A DNA stretch of 64,000 nt from Cytophagaceae bacterium ABcell3 (GCA_030913385.1 CP133159.1:2130584-2194583), one strand, 5' to 3'; positions 43,327 through 53,375 are shown, counted from the first letter of the stretch. Translations and numbers: made by a program. Notes: generated by a model not told the origin, from the sequence alone.

Positions 43327-44394
43327 GTGTCAAAAGTTTTAGTGTTTACCACTCAGATTATGGAAACAGGAGGTATAGAGAGCCACCTGAACGAGTTTTG
43401 TTTGCATTTTTCTAAAGCTGGTTCATCCATCGATCTTGTAGTGTTAAATTCATGTATGTCCTTAGAAACAGAAAGTTTTCTGAGAAAAAGATGTCGAAAG
43501 GTATATGTTTGTAAAATTGGGAAGTCACATTTAAGAATTGCCTGGCTTTTTTTACTTGGCTTAAGACTTTTCTTTAATAAGTACAATGCTTTATACACTA
43601 ATGGGCAAGGTAGTAGTATTGAATTAATTGCCTCTATGATTAGAAGGAGTGTTTGGGTTCATCACCACCATACATCAGGAGATGAAGCTGATCAGAATAC
43701 TTGGTCATCAAGTTATAAAAGGTCATTGTTACGTGCCGATACAGTAGTTGCTTGTTCTAAAATTAATGCTACTGATATAACACTTGCTCTTGCACGGAAT
43801 GTTAAAGTAGTTACCTGCTTTTCAAGAAAAGTAATAGTAGAAAAACCTTTAGTAACAAAATCCTCAAATATAGTTCGTTTTGGTTATTATGGAAGATTAA
43901 TTCCTGAGAAAGGTATTTCTACTTTGTGCCAGTTAAGTTTAGAACCAGAGTTGGAAAATACTGAGTTCCATATTTGGGGGGCTGGTCCTGCATACCCTCC
44001 ATCATATTTTCTAAATTACCCATCCGTCGGTTACCATGGAAGTTTTTACGGTTTGGAAGGCCTGCAAACTGTCGTGTCCTCAATAGATGCTTTTCTGTTG
44101 TTGTCGGTTCACCCTGAAGGCCTCCCTATTTGTCTGTTGGAGGCTATGAGTGCCGGGCTTCCCTGGCTTGCTACCAATAAAGGTGGTATTTCTGATATAG
44201 CATTTGACCCTATGGCAACAAGGGTTGTTGATGCTACAGCCGATTATCAAGAACTTAAGGAATATGTTGTTGACTTTGCAAATGATATTCGTGCTGGAAA
44301 GATGAACAAGCAATCGCAGGTGAATATGTATGATCTTCATTTTTCCTCAGATGCTTTAGTTAAGCAATGGAAACAAGTGTTGACTTTATCATAA
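43327..44394 (+). CDS. Glycosyltransferase family 4
   Basis: The 355-residue GT-B enzyme has N-terminal TQIMETGGIESHLNEFCLHF (acceptor side), and FGYYGRLIPEKGISTL near 186-201 and SVHPEGLPICLLEAMSAGLPWLA near 259-281 with the EGLPxxxxEAMxxGxP donor motif. The start is a GTG at 43327. The gene is A+T-rich. Confidence 0.92.
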   Translation: MSKVLVFTTQIMETGGIESHLNEFCLHFSKAGSSIDLVVLNSCMSLETESFLRKRCRKVYVCKIGKSHLRIAWLFLLGLRLFFNKYNALYTNGQGSSIELIASMIRRSVWVHHHHTSGDEADQNTWSSSYKRSLLRADTVVACSKINATDITLALARNVKVVTCFSRKVIVEKPLVTKSSNIVRFGYYGRLIPEKGISTLCQLSLEPELENTEFHIWGAGPAYPPSYFLNYPSVGYHGSFYGLEGLQTVVSSIDAFLLLSVHPEGLPICLLEAMSAGLPWLATNKGGISDIAFDPMATRVVDATADYQELKEYVVDFANDIRAGKMNKQSQVNMYDLHFSSDALVKQWKQVLTLS

Positions 44395-44410
44395 ATATAG
44401 AAAACATAAA

Positions 44411-45658
44411 ATGATAGCTTTATCCCATCCCACAGGAAATGCCAATGTCAGAAACGCCGTAAATGGGTTGAAGGATGCAGATATGCTGTCGGACTTCTAT
44501 ACCTGCATAGCCGCTGTGCCAGGCAGTGTTCTCTATACTCTTGGTCATATAAAACCCCTTAAAGAAATACACCGTCGAAAATATGATGAAAGTTTAAAAC
44601 CTTTTATCCGTATGTGGCCATGGGTTGAAATTGGCAGGATGATGGCTAATAAACTAGGAATGAAGGGGCTGGTTGAACATGAGCGGGGTGTTTTTAGTGT
44701 CGATGCCGTTTACCAGAATTTTGATGCGCGGGTGGCAAAGAAAATAGATAAAACAACTCAAAGCCCGATAGCTGGGATTTATGCTTATGAAGACGGTGCT
44801 TTGGCATCCTTTCAAGCAGCCAAAACCAAGAGTATACAATGTTTGTATGATCTTCCTATAGGGTATTGGCGGGCCATGCGTAAAATGCTGGAAGCCGAAA
44901 AGGAACGCTGGCCGGATTGGGCCTCCACCTTAGGAGGGTTTAGGGACTCAGAGGAAAAACTTGCTAGGAAAGAGGGTGAATTGCGTCTCGCCGATAAAAT
45001 TTTTGTGGCCAGCAGTTTTACGGCCAAAACCTTAGAGGATTTTCCTGGGACACTTGCACCCATTGACATTATCCCTTATGGCTTTCCTCCTGTCGCCAAG
45101 GACAGAACTTATACCCCTTTAAGGGACAAAGGCCCCTTAAAGCTTCTCTTTGTTGGAGGCTTATCGCAGCGTAAAGGCATCGCCGATGTGTTTTCCGTAG
45201 CGGAGTCCTTGGGGGATGCGGTCACCTTGACGGTGGTGGGCCAGGGGAACATGGATTGTATCCCTTTGAGAAAAGCATTGGCCAAACATACCTATATCCC
45301 TTCCTTGCCGCACCAGGAGGTTTTAACACTCATGCGAAACCATGATGTTTTGTTATTTCCTTCGCTTTTCGAAGGTTTTGGCCTGGTCATTACCGAAGCC
45401 ATGTCCCAGGGCACACCCGTCATTACCACAGATCGTACGGCGGGGCCAGATTTGATTACCCATGGGAAAGATGGGTGGTTGATAAGGGCCGGATCTACTG
45501 CAGCCTTGCTAGAAAGTATTGAGAATATTTTGCATAATCCTGGACTTGTCGCGAAAACTGGACAGGCAGCTATGGAAACAGCCAGAAAGCGGCCGTGGAA
45601 AGTTTATGGTATAGAGCTGTCGGAAGCAATTATCAGACAGTTAAACACGTTCAAGTAA
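44411..45658 (+). CDS. Glycosyltransferase family 4
   Basis: The 415-residue enzyme has FVGGLSQRKGIADVF near 238-252 and PSLFEGFGLVITEAMSQGTPVI near 317-338, the classic GT4 EX7E motif (E322, E330). The N-terminal part lacks the usual glycine-rich loop and starts MIALSHPTGNANVRNAV. Base composition is more G+C-rich than that of the preceding five genes. Confidence 0.92.
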   Translation: MIALSHPTGNANVRNAVNGLKDADMLSDFYTCIAAVPGSVLYTLGHIKPLKEIHRRKYDESLKPFIRMWPWVEIGRMMANKLGMKGLVEHERGVFSVDAVYQNFDARVAKKIDKTTQSPIAGIYAYEDGALASFQAAKTKSIQCLYDLPIGYWRAMRKMLEAEKERWPDWASTLGGFRDSEEKLARKEGELRLADKIFVASSFTAKTLEDFPGTLAPIDIIPYGFPPVAKDRTYTPLRDKGPLKLLFVGGLSQRKGIADVFSVAESLGDAVTLTVVGQGNMDCIPLRKALAKHTYIPSLPHQEVLTLMRNHDVLLFPSLFEGFGLVITEAMSQGTPVITTDRTAGPDLITHGKDGWLIRAGSTAALLESIENILHNPGLVAKTGQAAMETARKRPWKVYGIELSEAIIRQLNTFK

Positions 45659-45696
45659 ATAATTAATTTTAAAAATTTTTACATCTGTAGTAATTG

Positions 45697-46623
45697 ATGT
45701 TCAAAAAGTATAACATATATATATTACTTTTAACAGTTGTTAGCCTCCTTGCTGTAGGTCTTGAAGTGTTGCTAAGAGCCCAGTATGGACTTGGTAAGAC
45801 ATTGCTTTTTACCGATAGTAAAGAATATGAGTATATTGCGGCACCTAATCAGGATCTTGTTAGGTTTGGCAACAAGGTTTTGGTTAATGAATATGGAATG
45901 AGAAGTTTGAAGATAGAACCCTCTGATACTACGGTAATTCTTCTTATTGGTGATTCAGTTATTAATGGTGGTGTATTAACAGATCATGATAGTTTGGCTA
46001 CTACTATTCTTGAAAAGGAATTGTCGCAAGAGTCTCAAAGAGAAGTAAGGGTATTAAATATTTCAGCAGGTTCATGGGGGCCTGATAACTGTTATGCATA
46101 TTTGGAAAAACACGGTGTTTTTAATGCAGATATGGTTGTTTTAGTCGCTTCCTCTCATGATGCTCATGATAATATGGAATTTAAAAATATTGTTGGGGTT
46201 CATGCTTCTTATCCCACCGAACAGCCTATGAGTGCGGTTTCAGAATTTTTTAGCCGATATGTCTGGAGTAGATATGTTAAAAAAAATCGAAATAATGCTG
46301 GTCAAGGACAAACAATGATCAACAAGGAGGGCAAGAGTTTTAATACTGGTTTTGGAGACCTTAAACGCTTAACAGATAGCTTGAATATTCCATTTACGAT
46401 ATATCTCCATCCTGAAAGGAAAGAAGTTAAGAATGGAGCTTATAACCAACAAGGCAATGAGATTGTGTCTTTTGCTCATAGTAATAATATTCAAGTTTTA
46501 GAGGCTTTATCTTTTTGGAATGAACAGTATTACAGGGATCAGATACACCCAAATTGTCAAGGGCAGAGGCAAATAGCTGACTTACTTAAACCCCTTATAC
46601 TGGAGAAACTTAATGAGTACTAG
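45697..46623 (+). CDS. SGNH/GDSL-like hydrolase or acyl-transfer protein, membrane-anchored
   Basis: The protein (308 residues from ATG 45697) has an N-terminal transmembrane segment (about 5-24). Block I is VILLIGDSVINGG with the catalytic Ser in GDS (near 89). A block III-like segment is NISAGSWGPDNCY near 120-132, and the C-terminal block V DQIHPN supplies Asp and His. The fold removes or adds acyl (often O-acetyl) groups in polysaccharide loci. An in-frame TTG just before the ATG is an alternative start. It overlaps the polymerase gene by 11 bp. Confidence 0.8.
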   Translation: MFKKYNIYILLLTVVSLLAVGLEVLLRAQYGLGKTLLFTDSKEYEYIAAPNQDLVRFGNKVLVNEYGMRSLKIEPSDTTVILLIGDSVINGGVLTDHDSLATTILEKELSQESQREVRVLNISAGSWGPDNCYAYLEKHGVFNADMVVLVASSHDAHDNMEFKNIVGVHASYPTEQPMSAVSEFFSRYVWSRYVKKNRNNAGQGQTMINKEGKSFNTGFGDLKRLTDSLNIPFTIYLHPERKEVKNGAYNQQGNEIVSFAHSNNIQVLEALSFWNEQYYRDQIHPNCQGQRQIADLLKPLILEKLNEY

Positions 46624-47959
46624 ACTTCAAACAACGGCTCTTATATCAGATGACATGCAACAACAAATGGTCGATGAGTGTGCTACTATTAAGTTGTTAA
46701 AACGAGGTGTCTGGTTATATTTTTTCCTATTGATTTTGGAGGGTGCGCTTCGAAAATGGTTTCTACCAGGCTTGGCTAATCCATTGTTGATTGTAAGGGA
46801 TCCTGTTGCGTTAGTATTGATAGGGATAAGTATTCATCGTAAAATTTTAGTTTTAAACCCTTATTTATTGTCAGCATTTTTTATAACCTTAATTGGTTTT
46901 TATACTGCTTTATTATTTGGGCATGGAAGTGTTGGAGTTGCTTTATATGGAGCGCGTATTTTTTTAATCCATTTTCCTGTTATGTTTATTATAGGCACAG
47001 TTTTTACACGAAGTGATGTTCAGAAAGTGGGAAACGTGGTTTTGTTTATGGCTATTCCGATGGCTATCTTAATTGCTTTACAGTTTACCAGCCCTCAGAA
47101 TGCTTGGGTGAACCTTGGTGTAGGAGGGGATGAAGCCGGAGCTGGGTTTCCTGGAGCGTTAGGGTATTACCGCCCTTCCGGTACTTTTTCTTTTACAGAT
47201 GGGAATACCTTGTTTTTTGCTTTTGTTGCATGCTTTGTAGGATATTTTTGGTTAAATCAAAAGGAATGTAATTTGCCAGTACTATGTTTAGCGTCTCTTT
47301 CCTTAATGATAGCTATTCCGCTTGCTATAAGCCGTTCTTTGTTGTTTCATACTGGAGTGAGCCTTATTTTTGCGTCATTAACAGTTTTGGGTAACCATAA
47401 AACTTTTGCAAAACTACTAAAATTTGCTTTTGTTGGTTTTATATTACTATTGGTGTTGGCTAGTACCCCTATTTTTCAAATAGGTATTGAAGTTTTTAGT
47501 CACCGTTTTGATTCAGCAAATAGAATTGAGGGTGGCATGGAGGGGGTTTTACTTGACCGTTATTTTGGCGGGATGATTAAAGCTTTATTTGGTTCTGCCG
47601 ATACTCCTTTTTGGGGGCATGGTATGGGCATGGGGACAAATGTGGGTAGTATGTTGTTGTCAGGTGAAAGGAAGTTTTTAATTTCTGAAGGAGAGTGGGG
47701 GCGTCTTATAGGAGAAATGGGACCTATATTGGGTATTTTGCTTATTATCCTTCGCTTGTCCTTTAGTTTTAATGTAGCTAATAAAGGCTTTGTTAAAATG
47801 CTAAAAGGTGATACTTTACCATGGATGCTCTTAAGTTTTGGCCTTTTAGTAATACCTCAAAGCCAATGGGCAAAACCTACAGTTTTGGGCTTTAGTACCT
47901 TAATAGGAGGATTAATATTGGCATCTTTCAATGAACCACAAAAGAAAAGCAATAAATAG
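46613..47959 (+). CDS. O-antigen/EPS polymerase (Wzy-like), polytopic
   Basis: The 448-residue protein has about 10-12 hydrophobic helices and a large periplasmic loop near 290-360 (RIEGGMEGVLLDRYFGG, then WGHGMGMGTNVG), like Wzy/WaaL-type proteins. Sequence conservation in this group is low and the assignment rests on topology and position. It would join flipped repeat units on the periplasmic side. Translational overlap with the SGNH gene suggests coupling. Confidence 0.8.
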   Translation: MSTRLQTTALISDDMQQQMVDECATIKLLKRGVWLYFFLLILEGALRKWFLPGLANPLLIVRDPVALVLIGISIHRKILVLNPYLLSAFFITLIGFYTALLFGHGSVGVALYGARIFLIHFPVMFIIGTVFTRSDVQKVGNVVLFMAIPMAILIALQFTSPQNAWVNLGVGGDEAGAGFPGALGYYRPSGTFSFTDGNTLFFAFVACFVGYFWLNQKECNLPVLCLASLSLMIAIPLAISRSLLFHTGVSLIFASLTVLGNHKTFAKLLKFAFVGFILLLVLASTPIFQIGIEVFSHRFDSANRIEGGMEGVLLDRYFGGMIKALFGSADTPFWGHGMGMGTNVGSMLLSGERKFLISEGEWGRLIGEMGPILGILLIILRLSFSFNVANKGFVKMLKGDTLPWMLLSFGLLVIPQSQWAKPTVLGFSTLIGGLILASFNEPQKKSNK

Positions 47960-47961
47960 CC

Positions 47962-49119
47962 TTGAATATTATTTTTTTTGCTCATCCTTCATTTATGACA
48001 TCCCAAAGCATGCCACGTTTTGCAGCCATGTTGTTGGAAGGGATGCGGGCAAAGGGACATAAAGTAGAGGTCTGGGCGCCGGAGCCGAAATTTTATAAGC
48101 TTCCCTTTCCTAAGATATTTAAAAAGTGGCTTGGCTATATAGATCAATATGTTATTTTTCCTGAATGGGTAAAAAAACAGGTAAAGAAACTGCCTGTAGA
48201 TACACTTTTTGTATTTACAGATCATGCCCAGGGGCCTTGGGTGCCACTTGTAAGTAACCGACCTCATGTAATTCACTGCCACGACTTTCTGGCACAGCGT
48301 TCTGCCCTTGGAGAAATTCCTGAGAATCCTACAAGTTTTACAGGGCGTCTCTATCAGAAATTTATACGTAAGGGCTATTCAAAAGGCAAGAATTTTATTT
48401 CCGTTTCGGAAAAGACCCAGGAAGATCTGCACCGGTTTCTGAAGAGCAAAGTCTATGTGTCAGAAGTGGTGTATAATGGCTTGAACAGAAATTTTTATCC
48501 TCAAAATAGTGATGAAGCCCGTGAAGCTTTTGGAAAAGCGATAGCTAAGGATTTAAGCAAGGGGTATATTTTGCATGTAGGCGGTAATCAGTGGTATAAG
48601 CATCGGGCTGGTGTAATACAGATTTACGACTGTTGGAGAAATAATTTTGGAGGAGAAATACCACTTTTGCTCATAGGTGCTGAACCTACAGAGAAGTTGA
48701 GGCAAATAAGAGAAGGTTCCGCTTTCAAAAGGGATATTCACTTCCTGTCCGGAATAAGTGATGCACTGATCAACAGTGCGTATGCTGGGGCAAGTGTTTT
48801 TCTTTTCCCATCATTGGCAGAAGGTTTTGGCTGGCCCATTGCAGAGGCTATGGCCTGTGGTTGTCCTGTAATTACTACTGGAGAGGCACCTATGACCGAA
48901 GTGACGGGTGAGGCTGCTTTTTTTATTAAGAAAACTGTAGAAAACAGTGCCAAAACTCGTAATGCTGCTAATGTGCTTAATTCTGTAATTGCTTTACCTT
49001 TAGATGAAAGAGAAAAGTTAATCCAAAGGGGGATCAAAAATTCTAGACGTTTTGACAGTGAGGAGGCATTAAGTAAAATAGAAGAAATTTATAAGGTAAT
49101 CCTGATTAGGTACAAATAA
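47962..49119 (+). CDS. Glycosyltransferase family 4
   Basis: The 385-residue GT-B enzyme has ILHVGGNQWYKHRAGVIQIY near 199-218 and PSLAEGFGWPIAEAMACGCPVI near 283-304 (EX7E motif). The only suitable start is TTG at 47962, 2 bp after the polymerase stop codon, which implies coupled translation. Confidence 0.92.
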   Translation: MNIIFFAHPSFMTSQSMPRFAAMLLEGMRAKGHKVEVWAPEPKFYKLPFPKIFKKWLGYIDQYVIFPEWVKKQVKKLPVDTLFVFTDHAQGPWVPLVSNRPHVIHCHDFLAQRSALGEIPENPTSFTGRLYQKFIRKGYSKGKNFISVSEKTQEDLHRFLKSKVYVSEVVYNGLNRNFYPQNSDEAREAFGKAIAKDLSKGYILHVGGNQWYKHRAGVIQIYDCWRNNFGGEIPLLLIGAEPTEKLRQIREGSAFKRDIHFLSGISDALINSAYAGASVFLFPSLAEGFGWPIAEAMACGCPVITTGEAPMTEVTGEAAFFIKKTVENSAKTRNAANVLNSVIALPLDEREKLIQRGIKNSRRFDSEEALSKIEEIYKVILIRYK

Positions 49120-49131
49120 AAATATCTGGTA

Positions 49132-50058
49132 ATGAATTTAGATAAAATACGTCATGTTAATATTGCCGTATGTGCAGACTTGAATATGGAAATAGGTCTT
49201 CATGTGGCATTATATTCCTGTTTGAAGTACATTAACCAAAATGCTTTTGTGATTTTCAATCTTTTTCTTAAGGATTATACCTCTCTTCATATTAACTCTT
49301 TACATACGTCTCTAAAGCCATTTTGTGACAGGTACAAGTTTAATGTTTTTGACGCCGATCAGATTGAAACTGGAAATGGAATAGGCCTTCATGGGAATAA
49401 GATGCCTTATTTAATAATAAATGTTCCTCACTATGTAGAATCCGATAAGGTTCTCTGTATAGATGCGGATATGGTGGTGAAAACTGACTTGTCTACTTTA
49501 TTTGAGGAAGATTTAGAAAACTCAGTAGCCGGAGTTGTTCATGGAACAAAAGTTAATAGTTGCTGGAACAAAGAAAAGAACTTCCTTTTAAGTTTAGGTT
49601 TGTCGGGTGAGTCTGTTTATTTTAATACAGGTGTTGTGCTTATTAATATCAATGAGTGGAAAAAGAGGAGTGTTACAGAACGTTGCCTTAAACTGGCGTC
49701 GGAGTATCCAAATGATTTACATACAGCAGACCAGACCTTGCTTAATGCTGTAATCAATAATGAGGTTAAAATTATTTCATCTCATTATAATATTCATTGT
49801 TATCCATTGGGTAAAGCGCTAGAAACTGAGGCTGCTCCGGGTGTATATCATTTTTTGGGTAGTCCTAAACCATGGGAGATGGGTAGTGAATTTTTGCATC
49901 CTAATTATCAGTGGTTTAAGTCTTTTTTGGATCAGACTAGTAAGAAAGGGTATAAGTCATGGCATACACTTTCTTATCAAAAGTTAAAAAGGTTGTATAA
50001 AATTAAAGGGTCTTATTTTCGGATGGTTAAATCAAGATTTAAAACTAATAGAAGTTAA
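49132..50058 (+). CDS. Glycosyltransferase family 8 (LPS galactosyl/glucosyltransferase-like)
   Basis: The 308-residue GT-A retaining enzyme has the DxD motif DKVLCIDADMVV (D111/D113). SVYFNTGVVLINI near 162-174 and HTADQTLLNAVI near 198-209 are also characteristic of GT8, and VYHFLGSPKPW near 245 provides the second metal/donor element. It is the only GT8 enzyme in the locus. Confidence 0.93.
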   Translation: MNLDKIRHVNIAVCADLNMEIGLHVALYSCLKYINQNAFVIFNLFLKDYTSLHINSLHTSLKPFCDRYKFNVFDADQIETGNGIGLHGNKMPYLIINVPHYVESDKVLCIDADMVVKTDLSTLFEEDLENSVAGVVHGTKVNSCWNKEKNFLLSLGLSGESVYFNTGVVLININEWKKRSVTERCLKLASEYPNDLHTADQTLLNAVINNEVKIISSHYNIHCYPLGKALETEAAPGVYHFLGSPKPWEMGSEFLHPNYQWFKSFLDQTSKKGYKSWHTLSYQKLKRLYKIKGSYFRMVKSRFKTNRS

Positions 50059-50064
50059 TTCTGA

Positions 50065-51249
50065 ATGAAACTACTTCGGGTTATAGCCAGTATGGATCCT
50101 GTCAGCGGAGGGCCTTGCCAGGGCATCAGAAATTCCATTCCTGAACAGGAGAAGTTGGGAGTTCATAACGAAGTGCTTTGTCTTGATGGTCCTTCTGCCT
50201 CTTATTTGGGTAAGGATAATTTTCCCATCCAGACCCTAGGGCCTGCGGAAAATCCCTGGAGGTACACTAAAGAATTTGTCCCTTGGCTGGTAAACAATCT
50301 TGCTCAGTATGATGCGGTTATTGTTCATGGGCTCTGGCTGTTTCATGGCTTTGCAGTTCTAAAAGCCTTGAAAATTTTAAGAAAAAAGTCGCCCAATAAG
50401 CTCCCCAGGTTTTTTGTTATGCCTCACGGCATGCTGGATCCATATTTTCAAAAAGCAGAAGGCCGGAAGCTAAAGGCGCTTAGAAATGTACTGTATTGGA
50501 AGTTTATAGAAAGTGAAGTCGTCAATGGTGCTGATGGGGTTTTGTTTACCTGCGAACAGGAACTGCTCCTGGCCAGGAAGCCTTTTAAGCCTTATCGACC
50601 TAAAAGGGAATTAAATATCGGTTATGGCGTCCCTGCGCCACCGGGAAAATCCGAAGCGCAAATAAAAGCTTTTCAAAATATTTGTCCAGGATTAAATGGG
50701 GCTTCATATATACTATTCCTCAGTAGAGTGCATGAGAAAAAAGGTGTGGATTTTCTAATCCAGGCTTATTTAAATACTAAAGCTCAGCATCCGGATTTGC
50801 CAATTCCAAAGCTGGTTGTTGCCGGCCCAGGCATGGATACGGAATATGGGGGGCAGTTAGAAAAAGTTGCTGCTGGGGATCCTGACATACTTTTTCCTGG
50901 GATGTTGAGTGGTGATGCGAAATGGGGCGCATTTTATGGCTGTGAGGCCTTTGTTTTGCCCAGTCACCAGGAGAATTTTGGCATTGCCGTGGCGGAGGCC
51001 CTGGCCTGTGGCAAGCCGGTGCTTATTTCGGACCAGGTGAATATTTGGCGGGAGATCAAAGAGGGTGGCGGTGGTATGGTAGCGCCGGATACTTTGGAGG
51101 GTACGGAACGTTTGTTGATGGCGTGGTTTGAAATGGAAGCGGAGGGTAAAAAGGATATGGGTTTAAATGCGCGGAAGGTTTTTGAGGGGAAGTTTTCGAT
51201 AGGGCCTGCGGCGCAGAGGATGGTGGAGGTGATTGGTGATGTTATTTAA
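50065..51249 (+). CDS. Glycosyltransferase family 4
   Basis: The 394-residue enzyme has the N-terminal loop MDPVSGGPCQGIRN, FLSRVHEKKGVDFLIQAY near 222-239, and LPSHQENFGIAVAEALACGKPV near 301-322 (EX7E). It ends the main uninterrupted gene run; the repeat DNA starts about 50 bp after its stop codon. The last 200 bp use visibly more G in third positions than the rest. Confidence 0.93.
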   Translation: MKLLRVIASMDPVSGGPCQGIRNSIPEQEKLGVHNEVLCLDGPSASYLGKDNFPIQTLGPAENPWRYTKEFVPWLVNNLAQYDAVIVHGLWLFHGFAVLKALKILRKKSPNKLPRFFVMPHGMLDPYFQKAEGRKLKALRNVLYWKFIESEVVNGADGVLFTCEQELLLARKPFKPYRPKRELNIGYGVPAPPGKSEAQIKAFQNICPGLNGASYILFLSRVHEKKGVDFLIQAYLNTKAQHPDLPIPKLVVAGPGMDTEYGGQLEKVAAGDPDILFPGMLSGDAKWGAFYGCEAFVLPSHQENFGIAVAEALACGKPVLISDQVNIWREIKEGGGGMVAPDTLEGTERLLMAWFEMEAEGKKDMGLNARKVFEGKFSIGPAAQRMVEVIGDVI

Positions 51250-51289
51250 GTTGTTTGTTAGGTTCAGTGACGGTTGGTTATTGGAGATA

Positions 51290-51850
51290 TTTATGTTAGA
51301 CCTGACGATTAGATTGCTTCGTCGTTCCTCCTCGCAATGACGGTGGGGGACTGCGCAGTGACGGCTTTAACAACGTACGTCATTGCGAGGCACGAGATGG
51401 TTATAAGGTAAGCGGTGAAGGTGGTAATTATAGCAGTTGGTGCGCTAAAGTAATGCCGCGGCAATCTGTTTGTTAAGGCAGTGACGGTTGATTAATGGGG
51501 ATATTGTGTTAGACCTGATGATTAGATTGCTTCGTCGTTCCTCCTCGCAATGACGGTGGGGGGCTGCGCAGTGACGGCTTTAACAACGTACGTCATTGCG
51601 AGGCACGAGATGGTTATAAGGTAAGGGGTGAAGTGATAGATTATAGCAGTTGGTGCGTTAAAGTAATGCCGCGGCAATCTGTTTGTTAGGTGCCGTGACG
51701 GTTGGTTAATGGGGGTATTTATGTTAGACCTGACGATTAGATTGCTTCGTCGTTCCTCCTCGCAATGACGTTGGGGGTGAGGTTGTTAATTGTGGGTAAT
51801 GATATTAGACCTGACGGTGAGATTGCCTTTGCCGTCCCTCCTGGCAATGA
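51290..51850. repeat. Two tandem B units and fragments, 213-bp period
   Basis: B units (for example 51378-51555) are arranged head to tail. The palindromic spacer ACTGCGCAGT recurs at offset 213 (51350 and 51563), followed by a conserved GACGGCTTTAACAACGTACG linker. Further B right ends continue to about 51850. The remaining DNA to 51994 is A+T-rich and unique. No gene. Confidence 0.85.
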
Positions 51851-51994
51851 CCTTTGTTAGTGCTTCATCTTTGTAAGAGCGTGGTTGATGAATAGTATGA
51901 AATATAAATTAACAAATCTACAGATCTTTTCAAGCAATTTTATAATTTCGTGCTTGTTTTACCGTATTTAAAAGGTGTAAAGAATTAGTTACTA

Positions 51995-52567
51995 ATGCAT
52001 AATCAAAATACCCATACGGGGCCATCATTCTCTTTGAAAAACCGTTTGATGCGTGTGGTATGGGGAATTGTCTATATCTTGTTTTTTCGCTTTTCCCCAA
52101 GGCCTTTACATGCTTGGCGGGCTTTTTTGCTTAGCTTGTTCGGGGCGAAGGTGGGGAAGGGGGTGCATGTGTACCCTGGTGTAAACATTTGGGCGCCATG
52201 GAATTTGGAATTAGGGGATCATTGCGGTATTGCCAGTGATACAACATTGTATTCCCAGGGCAAAATCAGTATCGGCGCTTATGCTGTCATATCTCAGGGG
52301 GCGCATTTGTGTGCTGGTACCCATGATTATAACCAGCCAGGGTTTCCTTTGGTAACGAAACCCATTCATATTGGCGCTCATGCTTGGATAGCCGCAGAGG
52401 CTTTTGTCCATCCTGGGGTTACGGTCGGAGAAGGATGTGTGGTAGGTGCCAGGTCGGTGGTGACCAAAGACATGCCAGAATGGATGGTTTGTGCAGGGTT
52501 TGCCTGTAAGCCTTTGAAGGAAAGAGAATATATACTAAAAGATAACAAACCTGCTGTAGATGCTTGA
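51995..52567 (+). CDS. WcaF-like polysaccharide O-acetyltransferase (LbH family)
   Basis: The 190-residue left-handed beta-helix acyltransferase has hexapeptide repeats from about residue 50 (VGKGVHVYPGVNIW...) to 175 (VTVGEGCVVGARSVVTKDMP) and the catalytic-type His in AGTHDYNQPGFPL near 110. The ending CKPLKER is typical of the colanic-acid WcaF-like group. It likely O-acetylates a sugar of the polymer using acetyl-CoA. It overlaps the next glycosyltransferase gene by 8 bp. Confidence 0.92.
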   Translation: MHNQNTHTGPSFSLKNRLMRVVWGIVYILFFRFSPRPLHAWRAFLLSLFGAKVGKGVHVYPGVNIWAPWNLELGDHCGIASDTTLYSQGKISIGAYAVISQGAHLCAGTHDYNQPGFPLVTKPIHIGAHAWIAAEAFVHPGVTVGEGCVVGARSVVTKDMPEWMVCAGFACKPLKEREYILKDNKPAVDA

Positions 52568-53375
52568 CCTTACCATTGCCATACCTGTAAAAAATGAAGA
52601 AAAACTTTTGCCGGGTTGTCTAGCGTCCATTGGGAAAGATTTTGTAAAAAAAATTGTAGTCATCGATTCTGGCAGCACAGACAAAACTTGTCAGATTGCC
52701 TGTACGTATGGGGTAGAGGTAGTTGATTTCAAATGGAATGGAAAGTTTCCTAAAAAACGGAATTGGTATTTGAGAAACCACACACCTGATACCACGTGGG
52801 TTTTGTTTTTGGATGCTGACGAATATTTAACAGACAGTTTTAAGCAAGAATTAAAAACAGCTTTGTCTGAGAAACATAAAGTTGGATTCTGGCTGAGTTA
52901 TACTATTTACTTTCTTGGTAAGGAACTGAAGGGAGGATATCCTTTGCGCAAACTGGCTTTGTTTAAGGTCGGAGCTGGTGAATATGAAAAGATAGAAGAG
53001 GATAACTGGAGCAGGTTGGATATGGAGATTCACGAGCACCCGGTATTGAATGGAGAAGTCGGGACGATTAAGAGCAAGATTGACCATAGGGACTTCAGGG
53101 ATATTTCACATTATATTGCAAAGCATAATGATTATTCAGACTGGGAGGCGTTTCGTTTCATAAAAAGTGCGGTAAACAAGTCTGGCTGGACTTGGAAACA
53201 ACGTGTGAAATACCGTTTGATGAATAGTCCTTTTATTGGCCCTGCATATTTCTTTGGTAGTTTCTTTTTGATGGGGGGATTTAAAGATGGGGCACGTGGT
53301 CTGGCGTTTGCTATTATGAAGATGGCGTATTTTACGCAGATTTATTGTAAGATTAAGGAGAAGGTTGTACGATGA
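52560..53375 (+). CDS. Glycosyltransferase family 2 (KdtX/WaaE-like)
   Basis: The 271-residue GT-A enzyme has LTIAIPVKNEEKLLPGCLAS at the N-terminus, VIDSGSTDKT near 34-43, FLDADEYL near 83-90 (DxD), and a C-terminal region with HRDFRDISHYIAKHNDYSDW and a hydrophobic end as in WaaE/KdtX-like proteins. It forms an overlapping pair with the acetyltransferase, separated from the main locus by about 745 bp of repeats. Confidence 0.93.
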   Translation: MLDLTIAIPVKNEEKLLPGCLASIGKDFVKKIVVIDSGSTDKTCQIACTYGVEVVDFKWNGKFPKKRNWYLRNHTPDTTWVLFLDADEYLTDSFKQELKTALSEKHKVGFWLSYTIYFLGKELKGGYPLRKLALFKVGAGEYEKIEEDNWSRLDMEIHEHPVLNGEVGTIKSKIDHRDFRDISHYIAKHNDYSDWEAFRFIKSAVNKSGWTWKQRVKYRLMNSPFIGPAYFFGSFFLMGGFKDGARGLAFAIMKMAYFTQIYCKIKEKVVR

